Shown here piece after piece: positions 14,455-23,150 of a DNA stretch of 64,000 nt (the stretch's first letter is position 1; each line of letters opens with the position of its first letter). Source of the DNA: CAHJXG01 sp965277495 (GTDB taxonomy: Bacteria; Pseudomonadota; Alphaproteobacteria; Acetobacterales; Acetobacteraceae); the NCBI GenBank assembly GCA_965277495.1, contig OZ255824.1, positions 186,001 through 250,000 on the forward strand. Reading direction: 5' to 3'. The notes beneath the pieces were generated by a model. That model did no database searches. It was given only the letters and a program-made list of their open reading frames with translations, and was not told the DNA's origin. The translations under genes were made by a program, and so were the position numbers.

Positions 14455-16832
14455 TTCCGGGGCAAGCACAGTTAAAACGCCGGACTGGATCGCTGAAACC
14501 CGGCGGCCGGCGCGCCCTCCCGGTGCTCGGCGCGCTGCTGGCGGCCGGGCTGGCGCTGTTCGCGGCACTGAGCGCCATCACCGTCCGCACCGACATGGTG
14601 GACTTCCTGCCAAAGGGCGAGACCGAAGCGGCGCGGCTGGTGATGCAGGAAGCGCGGGCCGGGTCCGCCACCGGGCTTATTTTGATTGGGATCGAGGGCG
14701 CGCCGGCCACAGACCTGGCCCGGATCAGCGTCGCCGTGGCGTCAAGCCTGCGTGCGTCCGGCCTGTTCAGCGTAGTTGCTGGCGGCGAGGGCGCGATGGC
14801 CGACACCGGACCCACTGGGAGCGCCGCTCCGCAGCAAGCCGACCTGTTCGCGCACCGCTACCTGCTGGCGGCGGCGGACTTCAGCGAGCCGGCGCTGCGC
14901 CAGGCGCTGGAGGGGTTGCTGCGCCAGCTCCGGTCCTCGACCGCGCCGCTCGCCGTGCAATTCGGCCTGGCCGATCCGCCCGGCGCGTTCCTGGCGCTGA
15001 TCCGGGGCTGGATCGGCGACAGCCGGCTGCGGACGGTCGACGGCGCCTGGTTCGCCCCCGGCCAGGACCGGGCGCTGCTGCTGGCGCGCACCCGGGCCGG
15101 CGGCATGGACGTGCCGGCGCAGGAGGCCGCGACCGCCGCGATCGCATCGGCGTTCCAGGCCGCCGAACCCGGCCCTGCCCGCCTGCTGATCGCCGGCCCC
15201 GCCGTGTTCGCACGCGATGCGGCGCGGGCCATCAAGGGCGACGTCCACCGCATCGCGGTCGTGTCCACGGCGCTCGTCGTATTGCTGCTGTGGTGGCGGT
15301 TCCGCTCGCCGCTGGTGATCGCGGCCATAGCGGCGCCGGTGGTGTTCAGCGTCGCCGTGGCCGCCGTCGTGGTCCAGGCCGTGTTTGGCGCGGTGCACGG
15401 CGTGGCGCTGGGCTTTGGCGCCACCATGCTGGGCGTGTCCGTCGACTACCCGGTCCTGCTGATCGGCCACCGCAAGCGTGGCGAGCCCGCCGCCGCGACC
15501 CGCGCCCGCATCGGACCCGCGTTCATCCTGGCGGTGGTGACGGCGGTGCTTGGGCTTGCGGCGATGGTGCTGTCGGGGTTCCCGGGCCTGGCGCAGCTCG
15601 GCGTGTTCGCGGCGTCCGGGCTGGCCACGGCGGCGGCGGCGACATGGTGGCTACTGCCGCGGCTCGTGGTCGCGGCCAATCTCGCGCCCGTCGCCGCCGG
15701 CAATCCCGGCTGGCTGCTGCGGATCGAGCGGCTGCGGCGCGGCCGTTTGCTGGGGTTGGCGCCTGTCGCCTTGGCCGGCGCATGGCTGCTGGCCATTGGC
15801 GGGCCGGTGTGGGAGGGCGACCTCGCCAATCTCAGCCCAGTGCCCGCGGACTCCCGTGCGCTCGACGCCGCCTTGCGTGCGGCAATTGGTGCGCCCGATG
15901 TAGGCCAGATATTGATCCTGCGGGGCGACGGCCCGGAGGCGGTGCTGACGGCGCAGGAGGCGCTCGTGCCGCTGCTCGGCCGGTTGCGGAACGAGGGTGC
16001 CATCGACCGCGCCGAGTTCGCCGCCCAATTGCTGCCGAGCGTGGCGTTGCAGTCCGCCCGCATTGCCGCCCTGCCGGACCCGGCCACGCTGGCGGCCCGG
16101 CTGGAGCAAGCGCGCGACGGCCTGCCCTTCCGTCCCGGCACGTTCCAACCGTTCCTCGACGCCGTCGCCGCCTCCCGCGGCATGTCTCCGCTGCGGCCCG
16201 CCGACTTAGCCGGCAGCTTGCTCGGTACCCGCCTCGACCCGCTGTTGTTCCAGCGGGACGGCGCATGGCAGGGGCCGGTGGTCCTGCAGGGCGTGCGCGA
16301 TCCCTCGCGCCTGGCCGCGGCCTTCACCGGGCAAAACGCCGTCTATGTCGATATGCGGGCGGAACTGGGCGGCATCCTGTCCGGCTACACCGCGCGTGCC
16401 TGGCGCTGGCTGGGCTGGAGCGCGCTGGCGGTCTTGGTCGTGCTCGCCATTGGCCTGCGCGATCCCGTGCGCGTCGCCCGGGTCCTGGGCGCAGTGGGCG
16501 CGGCGCTGTTGGTCACGGTGGCCGGGCTGACCGCGGCAGGGGTGAAGCTGTCGCTGATCCATCTCGTCGCGCTGCAACTGGTGGCCGGCGTCGGCCTCGA
16601 TTACGCGCTGTTCTTCGCCCGGCGGCAGCTCGACGCCGAGGAGCGCGCCCGAACGCTGCGCACCCTGGTGACGTGCAACGGCATGACCTTGCTGACATTC
16701 GGCCTGCTTGCGGCTTGTCAGACGCCGCTGCTGCGCGACATTGGGATGACCGTTGCGGCTGGAGCGCTGGCGGCCATGGCACTTTCGTTTCTTTTTGTGG
16801 GCCAGGCGCCTTCCGAGGACCCTTCCGCATGA
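14451..16832 (+). CDS. MMPL/RND-family exporter
   Basis: A 793-residue inner-membrane transporter with two repeats of one helix, a periplasmic loop and about five helices. Helix clusters are near residues 25-45, 265-415, 430-450 and 645-785. Charged residues in SVDYPVLLIGHRKRG and GLDYALFFARRQ occupy the positions of the proton-relay helices of RND proteins. It probably moves the finished polyene lipid out of the inner membrane and hands it to the LolA-like carrier. The GTG start overlaps the previous stop, and the stop overlaps the ketosynthase ATG. No separate membrane-fusion or outer-membrane component is present. Confidence 0.86.
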   Translation: MIPGQAQLKRRTGSLKPGGRRALPVLGALLAAGLALFAALSAITVRTDMVDFLPKGETEAARLVMQEARAGSATGLILIGIEGAPATDLARISVAVASSLRASGLFSVVAGGEGAMADTGPTGSAAPQQADLFAHRYLLAAADFSEPALRQALEGLLRQLRSSTAPLAVQFGLADPPGAFLALIRGWIGDSRLRTVDGAWFAPGQDRALLLARTRAGGMDVPAQEAATAAIASAFQAAEPGPARLLIAGPAVFARDAARAIKGDVHRIAVVSTALVVLLLWWRFRSPLVIAAIAAPVVFSVAVAAVVVQAVFGAVHGVALGFGATMLGVSVDYPVLLIGHRKRGEPAAATRARIGPAFILAVVTAVLGLAAMVLSGFPGLAQLGVFAASGLATAAAATWWLLPRLVVAANLAPVAAGNPGWLLRIERLRRGRLLGLAPVALAGAWLLAIGGPVWEGDLANLSPVPADSRALDAALRAAIGAPDVGQILILRGDGPEAVLTAQEALVPLLGRLRNEGAIDRAEFAAQLLPSVALQSARIAALPDPATLAARLEQARDGLPFRPGTFQPFLDAVAASRGMSPLRPADLAGSLLGTRLDPLLFQRDGAWQGPVVLQGVRDPSRLAAAFTGQNAVYVDMRAELGGILSGYTARAWRWLGWSALAVLVVLAIGLRDPVRVARVLGAVGAALLVTVAGLTAAGVKLSLIHLVALQLVAGVGLDYALFFARRQLDAEERARTLRTLVTCNGMTLLTFGLLAACQTPLLRDIGMTVAAGALAAMALSFLFVGQAPSEDPSA

Positions 16833-18055
16833 GCCAACCCTTGGCCCTGACCGCCAGCACCGCCGTAAGCGCCGCTGGGCGGGGCAACGCCGCCCATCGC
16901 GACGCGCTGCTAAGCCGGACCAGCGGCCTTGTTCCCAACGATTTTGACCCGCCTGTCGGCGGCTGGATCGGCCGAGTCCCCGGCATGGAGGAGCATGATT
17001 TGCCCCTTGCCGTCGAACCGAGGGGTTCGCCAGACATGGCCGGGTTCGACTGCCGCAACAACCGCCTAGCCGACATGGCGCTGCGCACCGACGGGTTCGC
17101 CGATGCCGTCGCGGAAGCCTGCGCCGAGTACGGCCCCGGCCGCATCGCCGTCGTGCTCGGCACCAGCACCAGCGGCATCACCGCGGCGGAGGACGCCTAT
17201 CGCCGCCGCGAAGGCGACGGCCCGCTGCCGTCCGGGTTCGACTACGACCACACGCAGGACCTGTTCTCGCTCGGCGCCTACGTCCGCACCGCGCTCGGGC
17301 TGCGCGGCCCGGCGATGGTGGTGTCGACCGCCTGCGCTTCCAGTGCGCGCTGCTTCATGGACGCGGCCCAACTCATCGCCACCGGCGTATGCGACGCGGC
17401 CGTCGTGGGCGGCGCGGACAGCCTGTGCCGCATGACGCTGCACGGCTTCGCGGCGCTGGAACTGCTGTCCCCCACGCCCTGCCGCCCCTGCGGCGCGGCC
17501 CGCACCGGGATCTCGATCGGCGAGGCGGCCGGCTTTGCTTTGCTGGAGCGCGCCGATGCCCGCCGCCGGGATGGCCGCACGACGCCGCGGCTCGCACTGC
17601 TCGGCGCCGGGGCCAGCAGCGATGGCTATCATATGTCGAGCCCGCATCCGGAGGGCCTCGGCGCAATGGCGGCGATGCGCCGGGCGATGCGCCGTGCCGG
17701 GCTGTCGCCGCGGGACATCGATTGGGTCAACCTTCACGGCACCGGCACCAAGGCGAACGACGCGATGGAGGATCTCGCGGTCACGGCCCTGTTCGGCGAC
17801 ACGGTGCCCTGCAGTTCCACCAAGGCCTGGACCGGCCATACCCTGGGCGCCTGCGGGATCGTCGAGGCGGTGATCGCCGGGCAGTGCATGGCGGAGGGCT
17901 TCGTGGCCGGCTGCCTGGGCATCGACGCGCCCGACCCGGCGTTCCGCGCCCAGGTGGCGGTCGAGACCCTGCATCGCCCGGTGCGGACCGTGATCAGCAA
18001 CTCATTCGGATTTGGCGGCATCAACTGCAGCCTGGTCCTCGGCACCCTGCATTGA
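16829..18055 (+). CDS. beta-ketoacyl-ACP synthase (ApeO-like, catalytically intact)
   Basis: A 408-residue KAS-I/II-type condensing enzyme. The catalytic triad is visible: Cys169 in VVSTACASSA, His303 in NLHGTGTKAND and His337 in KAWTGHTLGACG. The glycine-rich end ISNSFGFGGINCSL is also typical. It would extend the starter by malonyl units on the carrier protein. The ATG at 16829 overlaps the MMPL stop. The next gene encodes a shorter ketosynthase-like protein, so the two may work as a heterodimer, as known for aryl-polyene ketosynthases. Confidence 0.9.
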   Translation: MSQPLALTASTAVSAAGRGNAAHRDALLSRTSGLVPNDFDPPVGGWIGRVPGMEEHDLPLAVEPRGSPDMAGFDCRNNRLADMALRTDGFADAVAEACAEYGPGRIAVVLGTSTSGITAAEDAYRRREGDGPLPSGFDYDHTQDLFSLGAYVRTALGLRGPAMVVSTACASSARCFMDAAQLIATGVCDAAVVGGADSLCRMTLHGFAALELLSPTPCRPCGAARTGISIGEAAGFALLERADARRRDGRTTPRLALLGAGASSDGYHMSSPHPEGLGAMAAMRRAMRRAGLSPRDIDWVNLHGTGTKANDAMEDLAVTALFGDTVPCSSTKAWTGHTLGACGIVEAVIAGQCMAEGFVAGCLGIDAPDPAFRAQVAVETLHRPVRTVISNSFGFGGINCSLVLGTLH

Positions 18056-18864
18056 GCCGATTGGCAGCCCGCATCGCCGGCGTGTCCGTGTGGGGTCCGG
18101 GCCTGGAGGGCTGGGCCGCGAGCCAGCCCATCCTGGCCGGCGCGGCACGCTATGAACCGCGTGCATCGCCACCGCCGCCGCCATCCATATTGGCCTCGAC
18201 CGAGCGGCGGCGCACCGGCCCGGTGGTGCGGCTGGCGTTGGCCGTCGCGCATGAGGCGGCGCTGTCGTCGGGATTGCCGCCCGGCAGCCTCCGCAGCGTG
18301 TTCGCCAGCAGCAACGGCGACGGCGTGGTGGTCGGCGGCATTCTGGATGCGCTGGCGGCGGCGCGCGACGGCGAGCGGGCGGTGTCGCCGACCGCGTTCC
18401 ACAATTCGGTGCACAACGCCGCCGCCGGCTATTGGTCGATCGCGACCGCAAGCCAGCAGCCGGCGGCCTGCTTCGGCTGCCATGACTCGACCTGGGCGGC
18501 GGCTTTGCTGAAGGCGATGGCGGACGTTGCGGCCGACAACGAGCCGGTGCTGCTGTGCTGCTACGACCATCCGCTGCCGCCGCCACTCGCGGCGCTGCGT
18601 CCGACCGCGGCGGCCTTTGGGGTCGGGCTGGTGCTGGCGCCATCGACGGCGGACGGCGCATCGCCAACGATAGATGTGCGCTACGACACTGAGCCGCCGG
18701 CGCCACGTGCCGGCCTCCCGCGCAATGCGGCGCTGCACGCCTTGGCCGGTGGCAACCCGGCGGCCCAATCGCTGCGCTTGCTGGAGGCCCTGGCGCTCGG
18801 CGTCGCGGACGAGCACGCGGTTGCATACCTCGATGGGCGGCTCGACATCGCGATACGGCCGTGA
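18052..18864 (+). CDS. short ketosynthase-like protein (chain-length-factor-type partner)
   Basis: A 270-residue protein corresponding to the N-terminal half of a beta-ketoacyl synthase (Ketoacyl-synt_2 type). GVSVWGPGLEGW, FASSNGDGVVVG and FHNSVHNAAAGYWSIAT are recognisable. Where an active synthase would have a T-A-C-A-S nucleophile motif, this protein has FGCHDSTWAAALLK, and no second-half HGTGT or GH motif is present. It is therefore likely a non-condensing partner of the preceding synthase that may set chain length. It begins at a TTG overlapping the upstream stop; another TTG lies 9 bp later. Its stop overlaps the next start. Confidence 0.75.
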   Translation: MSRLAARIAGVSVWGPGLEGWAASQPILAGAARYEPRASPPPPPSILASTERRRTGPVVRLALAVAHEAALSSGLPPGSLRSVFASSNGDGVVVGGILDALAAARDGERAVSPTAFHNSVHNAAAGYWSIATASQQPAACFGCHDSTWAAALLKAMADVAADNEPVLLCCYDHPLPPPLAALRPTAAAFGVGLVLAPSTADGASPTIDVRYDTEPPAPRAGLPRNAALHALAGGNPAAQSLRLLEALALGVADEHAVAYLDGRLDIAIRP

Positions 18865-19328
18865 CCGCGCGCGAACTACTCAATTTTGCTGAAATCGCCG
18901 CCTTGGTCCCGCACGCCGGCGCGATGGTGCTGCTGGGCCGGGTCGAGGCGTGGGATGCCGATAGTATCCTGTGCCGGGCGGCCTCGCACCTGGACGCCGG
19001 CAATCCGTTGCGGCGGCACGGGCGGTTGGCGGCGTGCTGCGGGCTCGAATACGCGCTGCAGGCGGCGGCGCTGCATGGCGCGCTGATTGCCGGCGGGGTG
19101 GCGCAGCGGGCCGGATATGTCGCGGCACTGCGCACGGCCGCATTGCATGTCGAGCGGCTGGATGTGGCCGAGTTCGGCGAGCTGCGCGTGGCGGCGCGGC
19201 TGGAACGGCAGGAGGCGTCTGGCATCATCTACGCGCTCGATGTCCAGGCTGCCGACCGGACGCCGCTGCTGTCGGGGCGCGCGATCATAGCAGCGAAACA
19301 AGGTGGTTTGCGCGAGCTCCCCGCATGA
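18861..19328 (+). CDS. second 3-hydroxyacyl-ACP dehydratase (ApeP-like)
   Basis: A 155-residue hotdog-fold protein. FAEIAALVPHAGAMVLLGRVEAWD is the opening of the ApeP/FabZ-like dehydratases of polyene clusters (a 24-residue span at residues 9-32, with His18 the likely catalytic residue). CGLEYALQAAALHGAL forms the central helix. With the first dehydratase it would give the alternating double bonds. It starts at GTG 18861 inside the previous stop and ends overlapping the reductase ATG. Assignment rests on fold signature and context. Confidence 0.78.
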   Translation: MTARELLNFAEIAALVPHAGAMVLLGRVEAWDADSILCRAASHLDAGNPLRRHGRLAACCGLEYALQAAALHGALIAGGVAQRAGYVAALRTAALHVERLDVAEFGELRVAARLERQEASGIIYALDVQAADRTPLLSGRAIIAAKQGGLRELPA

Positions 19329-20044
19329 GGCGCGCCTTGGTCACCGGCGGCGCCAGCCCGCTTGGGGCCGCAATCTGCCGGGCCCTGGCGGCGGAGGGCC
19401 TGCATGTAACGGTCCACGCCCACGCCGGCCTGCCCCGTGCCGAGGCGCTTGCGGCGGAGATCGTCAGCAGCGGCGGGTCGGCCAGTGCGCTGTGCTGCGA
19501 CCTCACGGACTTCGCCGCCACCGAGGCCGCCATGCTGGGCCTGGTGGCGCAGGGCGTGCCGCAGGTCGTGGTGCACAATGCCGGCGCCCATGCCGACGTG
19601 CCGATGGCGGGCATGGACGCCGGCCAGTGGCGCGGCGTCATCGACGTGTCGCTCGGCGGCTTCTACAGCGCGGTTCGCCCGTTGCTGCTGCCGATGATGG
19701 CCACGCGCTGGGGCCGCATCATCGCGATCTCGTCGGTTTCGGCCATTTTGGGCAACCGCGGGCAGGTCAATTATTCCGCCGCCAAGGCCGGGCTGGTCGG
19801 TGCGGTCCGTTCATTGTCGCGCGAGGTCGCGAGCCGCGGCATCACCGCGAACGCCGTGGCGCCCGGCGTGATCGCCTCGCCGGCGGTGGATGCCGCCATG
19901 GACCCGGCGCGGATCGCCGACATCGTGCCGATGCGCCGCGCCGGACGGCCCGAGGAGGTGGCGGACCTCGTCGCCTTCCTGGCGTCCGGCCGCGCGAGCT
20001 ACATCACCGGCCAGTGCATCTCGATCAACGGCGGAATGACTTGA
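19325..20044 (+). CDS. 3-oxoacyl-ACP reductase (FabG-like, short-chain dehydrogenase)
   Basis: A 239-residue short-chain dehydrogenase that reduces the beta-keto group on the carrier protein with NAD(P)H. The cofactor loop is VTGGASPLGAAI, the structural motif is HNAGAHADV, the catalytic Ser is in IISISSVSAI-like sequence (AISSVSAILGN), and the Tyr/Lys pair is in YSAAKAGL. The FabG-type end ITGQCISINGGM is present. It completes the reductive set of the cluster. The ATG overlaps the previous stop (ATGA), so the run from the AMP ligase to here is a chain of four-base overlaps, apart from the longer acyltransferase/LolA overlap. Confidence 0.87.
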   Translation: MRRALVTGGASPLGAAICRALAAEGLHVTVHAHAGLPRAEALAAEIVSSGGSASALCCDLTDFAATEAAMLGLVAQGVPQVVVHNAGAHADVPMAGMDAGQWRGVIDVSLGGFYSAVRPLLLPMMATRWGRIIAISSVSAILGNRGQVNYSAAKAGLVGAVRSLSREVASRGITANAVAPGVIASPAVDAAMDPARIADIVPMRRAGRPEEVADLVAFLASGRASYITGQCISINGGMT

Positions 20045-20089
20045 CGCACGCTGCCGGGCTACGACATTTTCAATGACGCGGAGGCGAGC

Positions 20090-21388
20090 ATGAGCGGCCA
20101 AACCCACGATTGCGACATCCTGATCATCGGCGGCGGCCCGGCCGGTTCCACCGCTGCGGCGCTGTTGGCGGAACGCGGGCGCGACGTCGTGCTGTTGGAA
20201 AAGGCGGCTCATCCGCGGTTCCACATCGGCGAATCGCTGCTGCCGCTCAACACGGCCCTGTTCGAGAAGCTCGGACTTCGGGATCAGGTCGCCGGCATCG
20301 GCGTCCACAAGCCCGGCGCAGAGTTCATCTCCGACGCCACCGGCCAGCGCATCCACTTCGACTTCGCGCAAGGCCTCGACAAGCGCTACACCTATAGCTG
20401 GCAGGTCCGCCGCTCGCAGTTCGACGAGTTGCTGTTCCGCAACGCGGCCGCCCGCGGCGCCCAGGCGTTCGAGGACACCATGGTGACCGAGGTGCGATTG
20501 GCCGAGCCGGGCCAGCGGGCGCAGGTGACCGCGGCCGGGCCGGACGGCGTCGTGCGCCGCTACACGCCGCGCTTCCTGCTCGACGCGTCCGGGCGCGACA
20601 CCTTCCTCGCCGGCAAGTTCGGCACCAAGGAAAGCAACAAGCACAACACCACCGCCGCGCTATATGCGCATTTCGGCAACGTCGAGCGGCGCACCGGCGA
20701 GGTCGAGGGCTATATCACCATCCATCTCGCCGATGACGGCTGGTTCTGGATGATCCCGTTGCCGGACAACGTAATGAGCGTCGGCTTCGTCGGCAACAAG
20801 TCGGCATTCAAGGGCCGCCGCGGCACCCCGCACGACCTGTTCATGGAGCGCATCAACGGCAGCCCCTCCGTCAGCGCCCGCATGCGCGAGGCCGAGATGC
20901 TGACCGAGGTCACCAGCACGGGCAACTACTCCTACCGGACCACCGCCGGCTGGGGCGAGGGCTATATGATGATCGGCGACGCATTCGGCTTCGTCGACCC
21001 AATGTTTTCGAGCGGCGTGCTGCTGGCGATGACGGCGGGGGACCTGGGCGCCGACGTTGCCGACACGTGGCTCGATGATCCAGCCGCCGGCCGCGCGATG
21101 GCGAAGCGGGCGCAGCGGGACCTGCGCGGCGCGATGGAGCGCATCAGTTGGCTGATATACCGCATCAACACCCCGGCGCTGCGCCATCTGTTCATGGGGC
21201 CGAAGAACGTGCTGCGGATGCGCGACGGGGTCGTGAGCCTCCTGGCCGGCAACCTGCGCGGCAGTTGGGATGCGGTGCTTCCGGTGCTGGCGTTCAAGAC
21301 GGTTTACCACGCGGTTGCGCTTGGCATGCGGCTTGGGCTGCACCCGAAGCCGCCCACGGCGCCGGCCCAGCTTGCGGCGGCGGAGTAG
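20090..21388 (+). CDS. flavin-dependent halogenase-like oxidoreductase
   Basis: A 432-residue FAD enzyme of the tryptophan-halogenase superfamily, CmlS-like branch. The FAD loop is IIGGGPAGSTAA. Both halogenase hallmarks are visible: Trp218-x-Trp220-x-Ile222-Pro223 (GWFWMIPLP) and a lysine at residue 74 in HKPGAEF, in the position of the hypohalite-carrying lysine. The end region GDAFGFVDPMFSSGV binds FAD. It may chlorinate or brominate the polyene, as xanthomonadins are brominated; many superfamily members are only oxidoreductases, so halogenation is inferred. It starts 45 bp after the reductase with a GCGGAGGCGAG ribosome site and is likely the last gene of the operon. Confidence 0.78.
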   Translation: MSGQTHDCDILIIGGGPAGSTAAALLAERGRDVVLLEKAAHPRFHIGESLLPLNTALFEKLGLRDQVAGIGVHKPGAEFISDATGQRIHFDFAQGLDKRYTYSWQVRRSQFDELLFRNAAARGAQAFEDTMVTEVRLAEPGQRAQVTAAGPDGVVRRYTPRFLLDASGRDTFLAGKFGTKESNKHNTTAALYAHFGNVERRTGEVEGYITIHLADDGWFWMIPLPDNVMSVGFVGNKSAFKGRRGTPHDLFMERINGSPSVSARMREAEMLTEVTSTGNYSYRTTAGWGEGYMMIGDAFGFVDPMFSSGVLLAMTAGDLGADVADTWLDDPAAGRAMAKRAQRDLRGAMERISWLIYRINTPALRHLFMGPKNVLRMRDGVVSLLAGNLRGSWDAVLPVLAFKTVYHAVALGMRLGLHPKPPTAPAQLAAAE

Positions 21389-21516
21389 CGAGGGGCAGAG
21401 TAGCGGGCGCGCGGTCTCGTTGCGGTTGCCGATGCCGCGTGCAATCGCCGGAACCGCTATGTTAGCGTACTCCAACGGCGGCCTGCGATGGGTGCGGTAC
21501 GCTAATGGAGGATGCG

Positions 21517-22305
21517 ATGTCGGACATCTTGCTCACGGAATCCGCGGACGCCATGCCGACGGTGCGCCGGATCGGTTTTGCCGATCTCCGGGCGGCGCTG
21601 TCCCAGGGCTGGGCCGACTTTCTCGCCATTCCCACCCAATTGGTTTTCCTGTGCATCCTCTATCCGATCATCGGCCTGGTGGCGGCCCGGGTTGCCGTCG
21701 GCAACAACCTGCTGCCGCTCGCCTTCCCGCTCGTCGCCGGCTTCGCGCTGGTCGGGCCGGTGCTGGCCATCGGGCTGTATGAACTCAGCCGGCGGCGCGA
21801 GGCCGGGCTGCCCGTTTCATGGCTCAATGCGTTCGACGTGCTCCGCAACCCGGCCCTGCTCTCGGTCGCCATGCTCGGCGGCGTGCTGTTCCTGCTGTTC
21901 GCCGCGTGGCTCGGCGTCGCACGGGCGATTTATGACCTGACGATCGGCGGATTTGTGCCGCTCGCGGCCGGGGACTTCATCGCCAACATCGAGGCTTCGC
22001 CCCATGCGTGGGAACTGCTGGTGCTCGGCAACGTGGCGGGCTTCGTGTTCGCGCTCGTGGTGCTGACGGTCGCCGTGGTGTCATTCCCGCTTCTGCTGGA
22101 CCGCAACGTCAGCCCGATGGTGGCGGTGCAAACCTCCATCCGCGCGGTGCGGACCAACCCGGTGACGATGCTGGCCTGGGGCTTCATCGTCGGTGTCGTG
22201 CTGATGCTCGGCTGCATCCCGCTGTTCGTCGGGCTTGCGGTCGCCATGCCGGTGCTGGGCCACGCAACCTGGCACTTGTATCGCCGCGTGGTGGCGCCTG
22301 CCTGA
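21517..22305 (+). CDS. DUF2189 integral membrane protein
   Basis: A 262-residue membrane protein with about six hydrophobic segments, for example LVFLCILYPIIGLVAARVAV, LLSVAMLGGVLFLLFAAWL and MLAWGFIVGVVLMLGCIPLF. It resembles DUF2189 proteins, which have no established biochemical function and are often near respiratory genes. The ATG at 21517 is preferred to the one at 21505 because GGAGG lies 5 bp before it. It is 128 bp downstream of the halogenase-like gene, so it probably has its own promoter. Its 3' end lies 15 bp before the left repeat of the tRNA-linked islet. Confidence 0.76.
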   Translation: MSDILLTESADAMPTVRRIGFADLRAALSQGWADFLAIPTQLVFLCILYPIIGLVAARVAVGNNLLPLAFPLVAGFALVGPVLAIGLYELSRRREAGLPVSWLNAFDVLRNPALLSVAMLGGVLFLLFAAWLGVARAIYDLTIGGFVPLAAGDFIANIEASPHAWELLVLGNVAGFVFALVVLTVAVVSFPLLLDRNVSPMVAVQTSIRAVRTNPVTMLAWGFIVGVVLMLGCIPLFVGLAVAMPVLGHATWHLYRRVVAPA

Positions 22306-22320
22306 TAAAGCAATTCGCGA

Positions 22321-22336
22321 TTGGTAGCGGCGGACG
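22321..22336. repeat. left attachment-site repeat (copy of tRNA-Met 3' end)
   Basis: TTGGTAGCGGCGGACG, identical to 23151-23166. It reproduces the CCA, discriminator, acceptor strand and start of the T arm of the tRNA-Met gene, in the same orientation, without the rest of the tRNA. Bases on either side differ, which defines the core. Confidence 0.8.
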
Positions 22337-22432
22337 CTTTCACGCTTTAATCTGGGCGTGAGTCGTAGGCACCTAACCAGGCAAACCGGGCGGTGGTGCT
22401 GGTAGCATCGGCTCGGCTAAGCGGGTGCGGTT

Positions 22433-22744
22433 ATGGCGAGGAAGTCCCGCAAGGCGGCAAAGGTGCTGGATATCAGGGTGCGGCTCGATAGCGGCCATAT
22501 CCTGGCTCTGCGGCTCTGGCGGGTGCCGTCGCCGGTTCCACCTTCAACGCACCCCTTCAAGTATGCCTTGTTTTACGGACGCGCCGGTGAGTGGGTGGTC
22601 CTGTTCGACAACGAGCGGTGCAAGGGGGACCACAAACACATCCTGGAGGTCGAGACACCTTACGAGTTCAAGACGCCCGACAAGCTGGTTGAGGATTTTA
22701 AGGCGGCTGTGCGTGCCGTCCAGGAAAAGGAAGGGGAAGGGTGA
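22433..22744 (+). CDS. TumE/DUF6516-family toxin
   Basis: A 103-residue basic protein matching the DUF6516 (TumE) family of toxin-antitoxin toxins: RVRLDSGHILALRLWRVP, FKYALFYGRAGEWVVLFDNE, and the family core KGDHKHIL followed by PYEFKTPDKLVEDF. The mode of action is not firmly known. It overlaps the following antitoxin gene by four bases (ATGA-type coupling), the usual type II arrangement, although here the toxin comes first. The pair is flanked by the tRNA-derived direct repeats. An alternative GTG start lies upstream. Confidence 0.78.
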   Translation: MARKSRKAAKVLDIRVRLDSGHILALRLWRVPSPVPPSTHPFKYALFYGRAGEWVVLFDNERCKGDHKHILEVETPYEFKTPDKLVEDFKAAVRAVQEKEGEG

Positions 22745-23109
22745 TGACCAAGACGGTTCAGGTCCATGTGGGGGAGACCCTAGAGTCTGCGGGTCAGCGG
22801 TTCCTAGACGGCTGGCATCGGGCCGAACGCGGGGAACTCACGGCAAACAACGCGGAGTTGCACATTGGCTTCTCGGATTGGGAAACGATGGTCCGCACCC
22901 TGTCGCCAAAGCGCCTGGAGCTGCTGCGGCATTTGCACCGCAACCCCGCCAGGAACATCCAGGCGCTGGCGACAGCCCTCGGCCGCGATTACCGCCGGGT
23001 TCATGAGGATGTCGAGGCGCTGGAGGCTGCTGGCCTGCTGGAGCGGGACAAGGAAGGCGTACGTGCGGAATACGAGGCGTTCAACGTGGCAATGACCGTT
23101 ACCCTGTAG
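22741..23109 (+). CDS. HVO_A0114-like winged-helix antitoxin
   Basis: A 122-residue DNA-binding protein. The C-terminal half is a winged helix: LSPKRLELLRHLHRNP, ALATALGRDYRRVHEDVEAL (recognition helix) and LEAAGLLERD, closing with MTVTL. The N-terminal part (VHVGETLESAGQRFLDGWH) likely binds the toxin. Proteins of the HVO_A0114 group are the usual partners of DUF6516 toxins and repress their own operon. It starts at GTGATGACC with ATG 22744 as a close alternative. The stop is 42 bp before the tRNA-Met gene. Confidence 0.78.
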   Translation: MMTKTVQVHVGETLESAGQRFLDGWHRAERGELTANNAELHIGFSDWETMVRTLSPKRLELLRHLHRNPARNIQALATALGRDYRRVHEDVEALEAAGLLERDKEGVRAEYEAFNVAMTVTL

Positions 23110-23150
23110 TTTGGGAGGCAGAAGTCCGACCATTGTGTATGCCACCGAAC

